Assembly (NCBI GenBank): GCA_047636495.1
Contig: JBLILH010000001.1
Location: 124,001-188,000, forward strand
Source: Endobugula sp047636495
GTDB lineage: Bacteria > Pseudomonadota > Gammaproteobacteria > Pseudomonadales > Cellvibrionaceae
DNA length: 64,000 bases
Direction of reading: 5' to 3'
Shown here: one piece after another, positions 1 to 10,357 of the stretch
Numbering within the stretch: the first letter of the stretch is position 1
How the letters are laid out: every line of letters begins with the position of its first letter
Notes under the pieces: model-generated
Seen by the model: only the letters and a program-made list of their open reading frames with translations
What the model was told of the DNA's origin: nothing
Databases searched by the model: none
Made by a program: the position numbers and the translations under genes

Positions 1-1
1 A

Positions 2-1549
2 GCGTTGACGCTTATTATTATGGCGACGGTGCTCTGGGTCGATGCATTCAAAGTATTAAAGGTCGCGGACGAAGAGAATCTTGCCCACCAATCTGCCATT
101 CTACGATTGCTAGATGAGCTGGCTGGTCTAGCAGATGGAGATTTAACCGTAACAACGACGGTTTCTGAAGATTTTACGGGGGCTATTGCCGATTCTGTAA
201 ACTACACCATAGACCAATTGCGACAGCTTGTTTCTCGTATTAATACGACCGCAGTGCAGGTTTCAAGTGCGGCGCAAGACTCTCAGCAAACAGCCTTTCA
301 CTTGGCGGAAGCGTCGGATCACCAAGCGCAAGAAATTGCTGGAGCCTCTGCGGCGATTAATGAAATGGCGGTGACTATTGACCAGGTGTCAGCGAATGCA
401 GCTGAATCAGCAATAGTCGCGAGCAGGTCGGTATCTATTGCGCACAACGGTTCGAAGATGGTGCAAAATACCATTCACGGAATGGATACTATTCGTGAGC
501 AAATTCAGGATACCTCAAAACGTATTAAACGACTGGGTGAGTCGACGCAAGAGATTGGAGATATCGTAAGCTTGATTAACGATATTGCGGACCAAACTAA
601 TATTCTCGCACTAAACGCCGCCATTCAAGCGTCAATGGCTGGCGACGCAGGCCGAGGCTTTGCGGTGGTCGCGGATGAGGTGCAGCGCCTCGCTGAACGT
701 TCTGCGTGTGCGACGAAACAAATTGGCTCCCTGGTAAAAACAATACAAACAGACACTAACGAAGCGGTTAAGTCGATGGAGCAAACCACAACAGAGGTGG
801 TTAGTGGTGCTCGTCTAGCCCAGGATGCAGGTGTTGCACTAGAAGAAATTGAAGGAGTATCTGCGAATCTCGCTGAATTGATCCAGAATATTTCGAATGC
901 CGCCCGTCAGCAAGCGTCATCAGCAGGACATATTTCTAATACGATGAACGTAATTCAAGAAATTACCTCACAAACCTCGGCGGGAACCGGAGCGACAGCG
1001 CATGCCATTGGTGATCTGGCTGATATGGCGCTTGAGCTAAGAGAATTCGTTGCTGGCTTTAAATTACCTGATGAAATGAATACGGCCATATCGTTAGAGG
1101 GTGAACAAGAGCACACCAATGAGATTGCTCAGCCTCCCGTTTTAAACCGGTTGTCATCGCCACAAGCCAAGAGGTCAGTCGCGTCTGCGCCTATTGCGGG
1201 GATAGACCGCGAGCCTTCGTACAGGTCGGAGACACCGAACAAAGCAATGTTTTATGCAGCGTCTGATGATGAGATGGATAATGACTTCTCTCATTTGTTT
1301 GAAGGTGAGTATGCGGGCGACTTTGATGCTGCAGCTGAAGACAATAAACAGTCGAGTAGTGCACCCTTTGACCAGTTGCCGCCCATCTTAGATGCCTCTG
1401 ATGCCGTGTCTTCTGAAGACACAATTTACGATATGTCAGATGATGATATGTTGATGTTTGTCGATAGCGAGGACGCCGATGGTTTAGAAGAAGAATTTGA
1501 TCTTGACGATTTAGATTTTATTGATGAAAAACCAACTTCGCATAGCTAA
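2..1549 (+). CDS. pilJ: PilJ-type methyl-accepting chemotaxis protein, 5' end cut by window
   Basis: C-terminal 515 residues of an inner-membrane chemoreceptor; the reading frame is open from the window edge, so the N-terminus lies outside. A HAMP-like segment (about residues 30-80) is followed by the cytoplasmic signalling coiled coil (about 85-350), with the hairpin-tip sequence NILALNAAIQASMAGDAGRG near residue 200, the variant seen in PilJ. The last about 155 residues form an acidic, low-complexity tail rich in Asp, Glu and Ser that lies beyond the signalling coiled coil. The stop is 3 bases before the CheR gene, so translation is probably coupled. In the pilus chemosensory (Chp/Pil) system this receptor controls ChpA kinase and so twitching and cAMP-linked surface responses (family knowledge). 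Gene order pilJ-pilK-chpA-chpB-chpC supports the name over a generic MCP. Confidence 0.9.
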   Translation, partial: ALTLIIMATVLWVDAFKVLKVADEENLAHQSAILRLLDELAGLADGDLTVTTTVSEDFTGAIADSVNYTIDQLRQLVSRINTTAVQVSSAAQDSQQTAFHLAEASDHQAQEIAGASAAINEMAVTIDQVSANAAESAIVASRSVSIAHNGSKMVQNTIHGMDTIREQIQDTSKRIKRLGESTQEIGDIVSLINDIADQTNILALNAAIQASMAGDAGRGFAVVADEVQRLAERSACATKQIGSLVKTIQTDTNEAVKSMEQTTTEVVSGARLAQDAGVALEEIEGVSANLAELIQNISNAARQQASSAGHISNTMNVIQEITSQTSAGTGATAHAIGDLADMALELREFVAGFKLPDEMNTAISLEGEQEHTNEIAQPPVLNRLSSPQAKRSVASAPIAGIDREPSYRSETPNKAMFYAASDDEMDNDFSHLFEGEYAGDFDAAAEDNKQSSSAPFDQLPPILDASDAVSSEDTIYDMSDDDMLMFVDSEDADGLEEEFDLDDLDFIDEKPTSHS

Positions 1550-1552
1550 ATT

Positions 1553-2410
1553 ATGACATGGTCCTTTAAGAAGTTTGATGTATTACCGGAAAGTAAGTTT
1601 CTATTGTGGGAGAAGCTTTTAGAGGCCCGCACAGGTATACAGTTAGCTTCACAGCAAAAAGTGCTGTTGCAAACACAGATTGCTATTCGCATGCGTGAGT
1701 TAAGTATAGCCAGTTATGACGATTATTTTAGTCAAGTTAAGCAAGATAATAAGTCTGGTCTAGTTGAGTGGCAAGTGCTTGTTGATCGTTTGGTCGTCAA
1801 GGAAACAACATTTTTTCGTCACCGGCCCTCTCTAGATTTTGTGCGCCAATACCTGAAGAATCAAGTGGTACAAAACCGTCTGGGCGGCAGTATCGACATG
1901 TGGAGTGTCGGTTGTTCTACTGGTGAAGAGCCGTATGGTCTAGCCATGCTAGCCCATCAATGTTTAAGCGAGTCAGATCAGCAAATATACTTTGGCGTCA
2001 CGGCTGTCGATGTCAGTTTGCCCGCATTATCGATAGCTCGTCGAGGTGTTTACGGTGAAAGGAGTATGTCGTTTTTAACTGACACTGAAAGACAACATTT
2101 CTTTCGACCTTACGATGAAAAAAATGACGAAGTCCTCCCTCGGCTGAAGAAACGCGTGTGCTTTTCTCAAGCCAATATCAATAATCTAGACGACCTCCCA
2201 GTACAGTTGATGGACGTGATTTTCTGTCAAAACGTGCTGATTTATTTTCGTCGTTGGCGTCGTAAGGAAATACTTAACCAACTAGTAAAGCGATTAAAAC
2301 CGCGAGGTTTGTTAGTTATAGGGCTGGGTGAAACGACAGACTGGCGGCATGCGAAAATGAAGAAGGTGGATAGTAACGAAGTGCAGGCATACATTAAAAT
2401 AGCGCAGTAA
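1553..2410 (+). CDS. pilK: CheR-type protein-glutamate methyltransferase (PilK)
   Basis: 285-residue S-adenosylmethionine-dependent methyltransferase that would methylate glutamates of the neighbouring PilJ receptor. The SAM-binding motif SVGCSTGEEPYGLAM is near residue 120 and the family motif FCQNVLIYF near residue 223; an N-terminal helical CheR domain covers about residues 15-75. Length is normal for CheR. The ATG lies 3 bases after the pilJ stop with no clear Shine-Dalgarno sequence, which points to translational coupling. Position between pilJ and chpA gives the PilK assignment. Confidence 0.9.
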   Translation: MTWSFKKFDVLPESKFLLWEKLLEARTGIQLASQQKVLLQTQIAIRMRELSIASYDDYFSQVKQDNKSGLVEWQVLVDRLVVKETTFFRHRPSLDFVRQYLKNQVVQNRLGGSIDMWSVGCSTGEEPYGLAMLAHQCLSESDQQIYFGVTAVDVSLPALSIARRGVYGERSMSFLTDTERQHFFRPYDEKNDEVLPRLKKRVCFSQANINNLDDLPVQLMDVIFCQNVLIYFRRWRRKEILNQLVKRLKPRGLLVIGLGETTDWRHAKMKKVDSNEVQAYIKIAQ

Positions 2411-2479
2411 TAGCTATTTAGGTCGCACAAAATCCGTATTGTATATGGGCAATGACGATAATAAAAAGTGAGAGATGGT

Positions 2480-5400
2480 ATGGCTGATAATCGCCAATAC
2501 ATGGCCCTTGAGTGGGTGATCAGAGATATTAAGGATACCCTCGTACAAGCGCAGAGGGCATTAGAGTCATATGTCCGCGAACCCAGCGACGTAATCCAAT
2601 TAAAGTTTTGTTTAACGTATATCCATCAAGTCTACGGCAGTCTTCATATGTCAGGATTTTACAGCGGCGCTATGCTGGCCTCTGAAATCGAAGCGTTAAC
2701 CCAGAGTGTGTTGGATAGGCAGGTCTCTCATGAAAAAGAAGCATTAAGTGTGCTTCAAAAGGCAATTGTAGAGTTACCGGTCTACCTTGAATCTGCCTTA
2801 GAGACGAAGACCGATCAGCCTAAATTGGTCTTCTCGTTATTAAATGATTTGCGTGCTACTCGAGGTGCCAATCTTGTTAGTGAATGCACGCTCTTCTCCC
2901 CTAATCTGAGCTACGCCCAGGAAATTCGTGGCAAAAAGCATCCAATCGTTAATGACCTGAAGCAGTTACGATTAATACTGTCTAAATTGAGGCAAATGTA
3001 TCAAGTTGCTGCCGCCAGCGTGATACATAAAAAAAATACAGGAGAAAATTTTGCTTATCTAATTAAAGTGAGTCATAGATTAGAAAAGTTACTGCAGGGC
3101 ACCCATCGATTAGCGCTTTGGGAGATTGTTTCTGTTTTTATAGTGGGATTACAAACTAATTTAATAGAAGACACCGCATCGATTAAAAAATTATTGCGTG
3201 AATTAGATAACGAACTAAAAACCTTAATTGAGGGGGGGGAGGAAGTATTAAACCAGTATACGTCGGATGAACTCCTTAAGAATCTTCTTTATTATCTCGC
3301 TTCGCTAGAAGAAACAACCCCTGAAATTGATCATCTAAGTGAATGCTATGAGTTAGACGGCTCGATAGTGTCTAATTCAAATAATAACGTACCTAATACA
3401 GATGGAATGGCATCTTATAATGCTATTGCAGATTCTACCTTCAGTGATCTTAACGCTGTTAAGGCGACATTAGCTGAATGCCGGACAAGTGATACATTTA
3501 TCGATGATACGCAGTGGGTAGCCAGTAAGTTAAATCAAATCGCCGACACGCTAGCCATGCTTAGTGTCAATCAGTTGCGTCAAAAAATATTGGATAGTGT
3601 CTCTATCATGACGGGGCTCGCTAGTGACCAATCCCTTGCATCAGAAAAACTGTCAGTTGTTGATCGTTATATTGATGAGGTAGAGCTTGAGCTTGAGAAA
3701 AAGCTTGCAGAGAAGCAGCAATCACTACCGTCTGCACATCGTCAATTTAGTAAGGAAGAGGACCTGGCATTACAAGAAAGTCGCAACGGCTTAGAAGAAG
3801 CTAAAGATGCAGTCGTCAATTATATTGCCACGCAATGGAATATAAAAAACTTGCAGCCAGTGCCTGACTTATTGCGCGAGGTGAGTGAAAAGCTGTTCAA
3901 GGTATCGTTGAGTACATCCGCTGAGATCTTATCGGTGAGCGCTAATTATATCGAAATGACAATGATTCATCAGTCTGCGCAGCCTGAGTGGGAACAGTTA
4001 GATAGCTTGGCGGATGTGATCGCGAGCATAGATTACTTTTTAGAAGTGTTGTCTATGACTAAAGAAGAAGATGTCGCTATTTTGGCCGGTGCGGAAAGTG
4101 GTTTATGTAAATTAGGTATTCCTCCGCAGCGAGTGAAAAATATCATGCGAGGTATCGTCGCGAATGATACTTCGGAAGAGGCTGTTGTCGAGGAAAAGTT
4201 AGACGAAATACCCGACATTGATGATGAAACCGAAGCAGAAATTCTTGAAATCTTCGCCGAAGAAGCGGTAGAAGTGCAAGAAACAATTGCAGATTTTTTA
4301 CCCTCTTGGGAGGCTGAGTTTAAAGACCAAGAAGCGTTGATCGAAATAAGACGAGCGTTTCATACGCTTAAAGGTAGTGGCCGCATTGTAAAAGCTATGG
4401 ATATTGGTGAGTTATCCTGGTCTATTGAGAATCTACTTAATCGTATATTGGACAACACGCTAACCCCAACTAAAATTCAGATGGGTTTAATTCACAAAGT
4501 ATTGGCGTTGTTGCCCAGTATGGTTACTGCATTTTCACAGCGCCAGCCTATCGCTGACAAGGCCCTTTGCGAACAATATCAAATATGGGCGCATGACTTG
4601 GTCAGCAATGACGCCCCACAAGACTTAGTCGCGTATCTTGCCTTAGATGGCGCTATACAAAAAGACAATGGTCAAGGCATTGTTGAGGGGATAGATCTGC
4701 AAGAAGATGATATTGACGTCCAATTATGGGAGATTTTCGGCTCTGAGGCAGAGACTCACTTAATCGTTATACGTGAATACATTATGGCTATGGAATCCGC
4801 TAGTCCTTTCTTCGAATTGCCTAGCGACAGCACTCAACGAGCGATGCACACGTTAAAAGGTAGTGCGCATATGGCAGAAATAACGCCTATTGCTTTGTTG
4901 ATGACGCCAATGGAGCTATTCGTTAAAGATTTGCGCGCTTATCAAGTCAGTATTGATGAGGATATTTTACAGTTATTAAAAGATAGTGTGAGCTATACCG
5001 AAGATGCGCTAGAGCAAATTTCCCGACTTATTTACCCTAAAATTGAAAAGCTCGATTTGTTTTTGGCACGCGTAGCTGAATTACGTGAACGTTCAGTCGG
5101 GCATTTAATCAGACACGAAGAAGATGATGGCCCTAAAGTTGATCCAGCCTTTCTAGAAAAATTAATGAATGAAGGCATGAATTTACTGCTAGACATCGAC
5201 GGAGTAATCGATGGCTGGAAAGCGGTACCTGCTTCCCATCAGCAATGGAGAGCAATGGCTAACGAGGTGGCCAATGTTCAACATGGAGCAGAACGTGCCA
5301 ATTTAGACACAATGGCTACGTTGAGCGAAGAGATATATAAACAATATGAGTCTTTAATCGCTCAATCATTAGTCGCTAACGATCAGCTTTACGATACATT

Positions 5401-8400
5401 GCTAGACGCACACTATGCGCTATTGGATGTCATTGATGCTATTGCAGGGGGTCAAGACTTACCTCCCGCTAATGAGGGTGTACTGAAGGCGCTGAGAGAT
5501 TTATCGACAACGCATGCCGTGTCTATCATTACAGGCAAAGGCATCACTGAAGATGAATCAGTAGAACTATCTGTGCAAAGCTCACAAGACAGTATTAGTG
5601 AATTGTCGAAGAATACATTGCTGGTAGCAAACCCGTCCGCTCCAGAGTGGGAAAATGTCAAAAACCCAGACCTTGCAGAACAAATTACCGATGCACCCGT
5701 CGTCCCAACGTCATTACTGCCTGAAGAATGTCAATCAATAGCGCATTTCGTACCTGACGAAGCCGATGATGAAATCATCGAGATCTTTATGGAAGAAGCT
5801 GCGGAGCTTCTCGAAGATCTCGACGCAACCATTGATGACTGGGAGAGCGGGGGTGATGCCACGCTAAGTAACGAAAATCTTCAGCGACTACTGCATACTT
5901 TTAAAGGCGGTGCGCGTTTAACCGGGCTCGCGTCTCTGGGTGATGTAGCCCATGACTTTGAATCATATTTGGTCAGCCAATTTAAAAACGGCTTGTCAGA
6001 AAATGTGTTGAGTACAATACATGATTATCAAGATCGCCTCATTCACGGTGTTAGCAAGATCGGGGTCAATCAAGTAATAGATGATTTTTCTGCAAGTGCC
6101 CAAAACGCAATTGAACATACAACGCCAGTGCCAGATAACATAACGCACGAGCCCGTCATTGCAGTGAGCAAAGAGGATGTAACGCAAGGTGTCGAAGGTG
6201 AGCCATACGATATTGTAGATAACTACATAGATCAATCAGCTGCAGAAATAGACGACCCAGAAAACCGCTATCGTGAAAACAGTCTGTTGCCTCCACTCTT
6301 CGATGACATGGCTAAAGAAGATGGCGGGGGCCAAGAACAGTCGTTGTTAGCAAATGATGAAAAACCTGACGGGCAAACTGAGGTTCTCAAGCATAAGGAT
6401 CAAAAAGAGGCGTCGACAGGCAATCTACATTCAGGTTTGTCTGAAGGTTTAGGCGAAGTATCTTCATCCAATAACACCGACAGTGCTGAGGTCGACACCG
6501 ATGGAAGGGTCGCGGCAGCTTCGCCTTTTGAGCCGCATTACAGGCCTCAAGATAATGTCGTCACTTTTCCGTCGGCGACCTCCAGTAACGCTTCAATATT
6601 AGCACCTGTTTCTTCGGATGAAATTGCTGGTATTCCGGCACGTATTGGCAATGACATTGTTTATAGTTCTACACTCCCGTCGAAAAATATCATGACCAAT
6701 AATAATGGAGAGACCAATACGGCCACAGCTCGACGTCCGGCAGCTCAAGAAACGGTAAAAGTTTCTGCAGAGCTGATGGAAGAATTGGTTAACTTAGCCG
6801 GTGAAACCTCTATTAGTCGCGGGCGTATGGAAGAGCAAATGAATGGCCTAGGTTCATCTCTGGAGGAAATGGAACAAACTGTTGGACGTTTAGATGAGCA
6901 GCTACGTCGTCTGGATATAGAGACCGAAGCTCAAGTCATCTTCCGCCAAGAACAATTAAGCGAGCAAGAAGATTTCGACCCGCTAGAAATGGATCGTTAC
7001 TCTCAACTACAGCAATTATCGAGATCATTAAGCGAGTCAGCCTCAGATTTAAAAGATCTTAAGCAAACGCTATCAAATAAAACGCGTGATGCAGAAACAG
7101 TATTATTACAACAGTCACGCATTAATACTGAGCTGCAAGAAGGGTTAATGCGCTCAAGGATGGTGCCTTTTTCTCGGATAGTCCCTCGATTACGTCGTAT
7201 TGTTCGTCAGGTCTCTTCTGAATTAGGCAAGGAGGTCGCCATAGAGTTTGACCATACTGAAGGTGAGCTAGATAGAAACATGATGGAGCGTATGGTCGCG
7301 CCATTGGAGCATATGCTGCGTAATGCAGTTGATCATGGTATCGAATCAACAGATAAAAGAAAGCAAGTAGATAAGCCCGCCGCAGGTCGTATTACGCTTT
7401 CACTTTCGCGGGAAGGCAGCAACGTATTGATTCTACTGACAGATGATGGCGCAGGGATGAACGTTGATAGAATTAGACAAAAAGCTATTCAACAAGAACG
7501 GATGAATGCGGGTGCTCAATTAAGTGATAAGGATATCCTGCAGTTTATTTTCCAAGCAGGCTTTTCAACTGCCGAGTCCGTGACGCAAATTTCTGGACGT
7601 GGCGTGGGGATGGATGTTGTGAGTAGTGAAATTAAACAGTTGGGGGGCAGTATCGATATATCGTCAGTCGAAGGCCAGGGTACGCAATTTACCATTCGTT
7701 TACCTTTTACGGTGTCGGTGAATCGAGCGCTGATGATTAACATGGGTGACGATCGATATGCTATTCCTCTCAATTCTATCGAAGGTATTGCCCGTATTGC
7801 GCCAGAAGACTTGGCGAACTATTATTCTGATCCTGACAGTCGTTTCCATTATGCAGGTACGGATTATCAGCTGCAATATATGGGTACGCTCCTGAATAAA
7901 AATGTGTTGCCGAGAGTCGATGGCCATCAGTTACCGGTGCCAGTATTGCTGGTACGCAGTGCAGATCATTCAGTGGCGATCCAAGTGGACTCCCTCAATG
8001 GCAGTCAAGAAATTGTAGTAAAAACGCTAGGCGCACAGTTTAGTGCAGTGCAAGGCTTATCGGGTGCTACTATTATGGGCGACGGGAATGTGGTTGTTAT
8101 TTTAGATGCCAACGCTATGATTCGTCAGCAATACGCCTTGCCTACTATCTACTCGCTTAGCGAAAAGAATGAAAAAATCAAGCAGCAGGTCATTAATCGT
8201 AATCCGATTGTGATGGTGGTGGATGACTCTGTGACGGTGCGTAAAGTAACGACACGTTTTCTTGAACGGGCTGGTTTTGATGTTATTACGGCAAAAGATG
8301 GGGTCAATGCCATTGAGGTGTTGCGCGATCAAATCCCAGATCTTATGTTGTTAGATATTGAAATGCCGCGCATGGATGGCTTTGAAGTCGCAAGGCGCGT

Positions 8401-8572
8401 GCGCGCAACGACACAAACTCAACATATGCCCATCATTATGATTACCTCTAGGACAGGAGAGAAACACCGTCAGACAGGTCTAACAGCTGGTGCAAATAAG
8501 TACATGGGTAAGCCGTTCCAAGAGGAAATGTTACTCGACAACATTCATCAACTATTACATATTGAACGTTAA
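2480..8572 (+). CDS. chpA: ChpA hybrid chemotaxis histidine kinase with several Hpt domains and a receiver
   Basis: About 2030-residue CheA-type kinase of the pilus chemosensory system. Three canonical Hpt motifs are visible: HTLKGSGR (His628), HTLKGSAH (His790) and HTFKGGAR (His1139). A degenerate Hpt-like segment lies around His935 and further Hpt-like helices sit at the N-terminus. A low-complexity linker (about 1180-1410) precedes the dimerisation helices, the HATPase domain (NAVDHG, DDGAGM, GRGVGMD), a CheW-like domain and a C-terminal receiver with phosphoacceptor Asp1959 in LLDIEMPRMDG. I chose the ATG at 2480 over the in-frame GTG at 2468 because a GAGAG ribosome site lies just upstream and the product then starts like other ChpA proteins. 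Pseudomonas ChpA is longer with more Hpt modules, so this is a shorter variant. Confidence 0.93.
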   Translation: MADNRQYMALEWVIRDIKDTLVQAQRALESYVREPSDVIQLKFCLTYIHQVYGSLHMSGFYSGAMLASEIEALTQSVLDRQVSHEKEALSVLQKAIVELPVYLESALETKTDQPKLVFSLLNDLRATRGANLVSECTLFSPNLSYAQEIRGKKHPIVNDLKQLRLILSKLRQMYQVAAASVIHKKNTGENFAYLIKVSHRLEKLLQGTHRLALWEIVSVFIVGLQTNLIEDTASIKKLLRELDNELKTLIEGGEEVLNQYTSDELLKNLLYYLASLEETTPEIDHLSECYELDGSIVSNSNNNVPNTDGMASYNAIADSTFSDLNAVKATLAECRTSDTFIDDTQWVASKLNQIADTLAMLSVNQLRQKILDSVSIMTGLASDQSLASEKLSVVDRYIDEVELELEKKLAEKQQSLPSAHRQFSKEEDLALQESRNGLEEAKDAVVNYIATQWNIKNLQPVPDLLREVSEKLFKVSLSTSAEILSVSANYIEMTMIHQSAQPEWEQLDSLADVIASIDYFLEVLSMTKEEDVAILAGAESGLCKLGIPPQRVKNIMRGIVANDTSEEAVVEEKLDEIPDIDDETEAEILEIFAEEAVEVQETIADFLPSWEAEFKDQEALIEIRRAFHTLKGSGRIVKAMDIGELSWSIENLLNRILDNTLTPTKIQMGLIHKVLALLPSMVTAFSQRQPIADKALCEQYQIWAHDLVSNDAPQDLVAYLALDGAIQKDNGQGIVEGIDLQEDDIDVQLWEIFGSEAETHLIVIREYIMAMESASPFFELPSDSTQRAMHTLKGSAHMAEITPIALLMTPMELFVKDLRAYQVSIDEDILQLLKDSVSYTEDALEQISRLIYPKIEKLDLFLARVAELRERSVGHLIRHEEDDGPKVDPAFLEKLMNEGMNLLLDIDGVIDGWKAVPASHQQWRAMANEVANVQHGAERANLDTMATLSEEIYKQYESLIAQSLVANDQLYDTLLDAHYALLDVIDAIAGGQDLPPANEGVLKALRDLSTTHAVSIITGKGITEDESVELSVQSSQDSISELSKNTLLVANPSAPEWENVKNPDLAEQITDAPVVPTSLLPEECQSIAHFVPDEADDEIIEIFMEEAAELLEDLDATIDDWESGGDATLSNENLQRLLHTFKGGARLTGLASLGDVAHDFESYLVSQFKNGLSENVLSTIHDYQDRLIHGVSKIGVNQVIDDFSASAQNAIEHTTPVPDNITHEPVIAVSKEDVTQGVEGEPYDIVDNYIDQSAAEIDDPENRYRENSLLPPLFDDMAKEDGGGQEQSLLANDEKPDGQTEVLKHKDQKEASTGNLHSGLSEGLGEVSSSNNTDSAEVDTDGRVAAASPFEPHYRPQDNVVTFPSATSSNASILAPVSSDEIAGIPARIGNDIVYSSTLPSKNIMTNNNGETNTATARRPAAQETVKVSAELMEELVNLAGETSISRGRMEEQMNGLGSSLEEMEQTVGRLDEQLRRLDIETEAQVIFRQEQLSEQEDFDPLEMDRYSQLQQLSRSLSESASDLKDLKQTLSNKTRDAETVLLQQSRINTELQEGLMRSRMVPFSRIVPRLRRIVRQVSSELGKEVAIEFDHTEGELDRNMMERMVAPLEHMLRNAVDHGIESTDKRKQVDKPAAGRITLSLSREGSNVLILLTDDGAGMNVDRIRQKAIQQERMNAGAQLSDKDILQFIFQAGFSTAESVTQISGRGVGMDVVSSEIKQLGGSIDISSVEGQGTQFTIRLPFTVSVNRALMINMGDDRYAIPLNSIEGIARIAPEDLANYYSDPDSRFHYAGTDYQLQYMGTLLNKNVLPRVDGHQLPVPVLLVRSADHSVAIQVDSLNGSQEIVVKTLGAQFSAVQGLSGATIMGDGNVVVILDANAMIRQQYALPTIYSLSEKNEKIKQQVINRNPIVMVVDDSVTVRKVTTRFLERAGFDVITAKDGVNAIEVLRDQIPDLMLLDIEMPRMDGFEVARRVRATTQTQHMPIIMITSRTGEKHRQTGLTAGANKYMGKPFQEEMLLDNIHQLLHIER

Positions 8573-8593
8573 TAGTAGCGAAAGAGTGAGCGG

Positions 8594-9535
8594 ATGAATT
8601 CATTAACAGTAGGCATCGTTAGCGAAACGCTTGTCCAACAACACTATATAAAACATACGGTTGACGACTTGGGTTGTCCGTTAGGTGGCAGTTTTCTGGT
8701 GTCCGAATTGGGCACTGATAAAGCACTGGCGAAGATAGCATCGACATCTATCAATGCATGGATTATTGATGTTGATGTGGAGCGTTTAGGGGATGACGCC
8801 GAGGTCTTTCAGCGATGGTTATATGATTTAGAAACACCGATTGTTTACAGTGAAGGGAATACCTACAACGCTGCTGGGCCAGACTTTGTCTCTTGGACGA
8901 GGCAGTTAAAAACAAAAATTTTAAGCTTAGAAGGTCTGCATCAACTCGCTAGTATGGGTCAGATAAAAGCTAATAATATATGGGTGCTAGCCGCATCAAC
9001 AGGTGGTCCAGATGCCGTTAAAATTTTTTTAGATGCGCTGCCCAGTGACTTAGATGTTGCCTTTATATACGTTCAGCATCTCGGAGAAGGTCATAGTCAA
9101 GCGTTGAGCCAGTCTGTTGTGCGAGATAATAGCTATGCGTGCAGTGTTGCTGTACACGGTGATGTTCTTGCGGCAGGTAGAGTGCTAATCGTGCCACCAG
9201 AGCATCAAATAAGTTTACAACCCAATGGTTCTGTAGTTGCTCATGTGCAAAAAGAATGGAGGGGGGTGTACAAACCATCGGTTGACCATATCGTGGCAAA
9301 TGTGGCGAGTAACTATGGGTCACATTCTGGTGTTATTTTTTTTACCGGCATGGGCAGTGATGGATCGAAATCCTGCCGTCTTATGACCTTACACGGGGGC
9401 CAATCGTGGACCCAAGTATTGTCCAGCTGTGTATCGACGTCTATGCCTAAAGAAGTAATGAATACAGGTTGTTCTAGCAAAATGGATACGCCAGAAAACT
9501 TAGCTAGGCATTTAACGGCGCAACTGACCCGTTAA
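8594..9535 (+). CDS. chpB: ChpB, CheB-type protein-glutamate methylesterase
   Basis: 313-residue methylesterase that removes methyl groups from the pilus chemoreceptor. The catalytic triad of the CheB C-terminal domain is present: Ser135 in AASTGG, His162 in QHLGEGH and Asp256 in GMGSDG. The N-terminal about 120 residues do not look like a normal response-regulator receiver (no evident phosphoacceptor and switch motifs), as in ChpB of pseudomonads, so activity is probably not switched by phosphorylation in the usual CheB manner (inference). A GAGTGAG ribosome site precedes the ATG; it lies 21 bases after chpA. Confidence 0.88.
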   Translation: MNSLTVGIVSETLVQQHYIKHTVDDLGCPLGGSFLVSELGTDKALAKIASTSINAWIIDVDVERLGDDAEVFQRWLYDLETPIVYSEGNTYNAAGPDFVSWTRQLKTKILSLEGLHQLASMGQIKANNIWVLAASTGGPDAVKIFLDALPSDLDVAFIYVQHLGEGHSQALSQSVVRDNSYACSVAVHGDVLAAGRVLIVPPEHQISLQPNGSVVAHVQKEWRGVYKPSVDHIVANVASNYGSHSGVIFFTGMGSDGSKSCRLMTLHGGQSWTQVLSSCVSTSMPKEVMNTGCSSKMDTPENLARHLTAQLTR

Positions 9536-9564
9536 TAAAACGAGCAATTTAAGGTGACAGGAAT

Positions 9565-10065
9565 ATGAGCAATACACAGGATATTATCGCAGCAGGCGTC
9601 AGCCTAGTTAAAACAGTCGATATTCCCAGTTTAATAGTGCCTATCGCAAATCGAGAATTACTTTTACCCACGGTATCTGTGGCCGAAATGCTGCCTTTTA
9701 TAAAACCTCAATTACGACCGACAGGCTTGCCTTCATGGTTCTTGGGCAATGTGCATTGGCGAGGTGTCGTGGTGCCGATGTTTTCTTATGAGCTAATTAG
9801 CGGTGAGTTACCCCTGCCCATTAAAAAAACCAGTCAAATGGCAATACTAAACTCCACGGGGATAAGTCGATCACTGCCATTCCTTTGTTTTCCTACTCAA
9901 GGTATCCCGCGCTTAAGTCGCGTGTCCCCTGATAGTATTATCGAAGAAAAACAAACTTCTCTGCAAGCTTTCGACCAGCTCAACGTAGTGATTAACGATG
10001 ATCGTGTTGCTATTCCTGATGTGAGTAAAATAGAGCAAACATTGGTCGAGTTACTTCATTTATAA
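9565..10065 (+). CDS. chpC: ChpC, CheW-like coupling protein
   Basis: 166-residue CheW-domain protein, last gene of the pilus chemosensory cluster. The CheW fold is indicated by the initial strand pattern (LIVPIANRELLLPTVSVAEM), the central LPSWFLGNVHWRGVVVPMFSYE segment read as the usual G-x-(h)3-R-G-(h)5 variant, and the C-terminal strand DDRVAIPDVSKIE. Such proteins link a receptor to the CheA-type kinase in an array at the inner membrane. It follows chpB by 29 bases with a good AGGTGACAGGA ribosome site and is most likely cotranscribed with it. ChpC rather than PilI is preferred because of its position after chpB. Confidence 0.8.
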   Translation: MSNTQDIIAAGVSLVKTVDIPSLIVPIANRELLLPTVSVAEMLPFIKPQLRPTGLPSWFLGNVHWRGVVVPMFSYELISGELPLPIKKTSQMAILNSTGISRSLPFLCFPTQGIPRLSRVSPDSIIEEKQTSLQAFDQLNVVINDDRVAIPDVSKIEQTLVELLHL

Positions 10066-10110
10066 GGTTATACACTATAAGTCTTAAAGCTATTAATACC
10101 CAGGGTATCA

Positions 10111-10357
10111 ATGGCTAATAATTTTTGGCAATCAAACACGGTTGTATTTGCATTTTTATTAGCCGCTAACGCTATCTATAGTAATGACTGCTTCGGCAGG
10201 TCACCAGCGTAATGTTTTGACTGGCAAACAAGGTATGACCTTGAATACTGTTGATTAAGATAATAATGGAAAGTTGGCTTGCTATGGTGGTTATGCAGCA
10301 AATTCGCCACCTTACGTTGCTGCCTCAAGCGCTAATGTCTCGCCACGGAGCGAATAG
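10111..10357 (+). pseudogene. possible remnant of a small secreted protein
   Basis: The 711-base gap between chpC and the TPR gene has no intact gene. An ATG at 10111 opens a signal-peptide-like stretch (hydrophobic run VFAFLLAANAI). After a one-base shift the reading continues as ASAGHQRNVLTGKQGMTLN, an in-frame stop, then DNNGKLACYGGYAANSPP up to a TAG at 10355. This could be a frameshifted periplasmic protein, but I recognise no family. The rest of the gap (10358-10776) shows nothing I can support. Confidence 0.25.
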
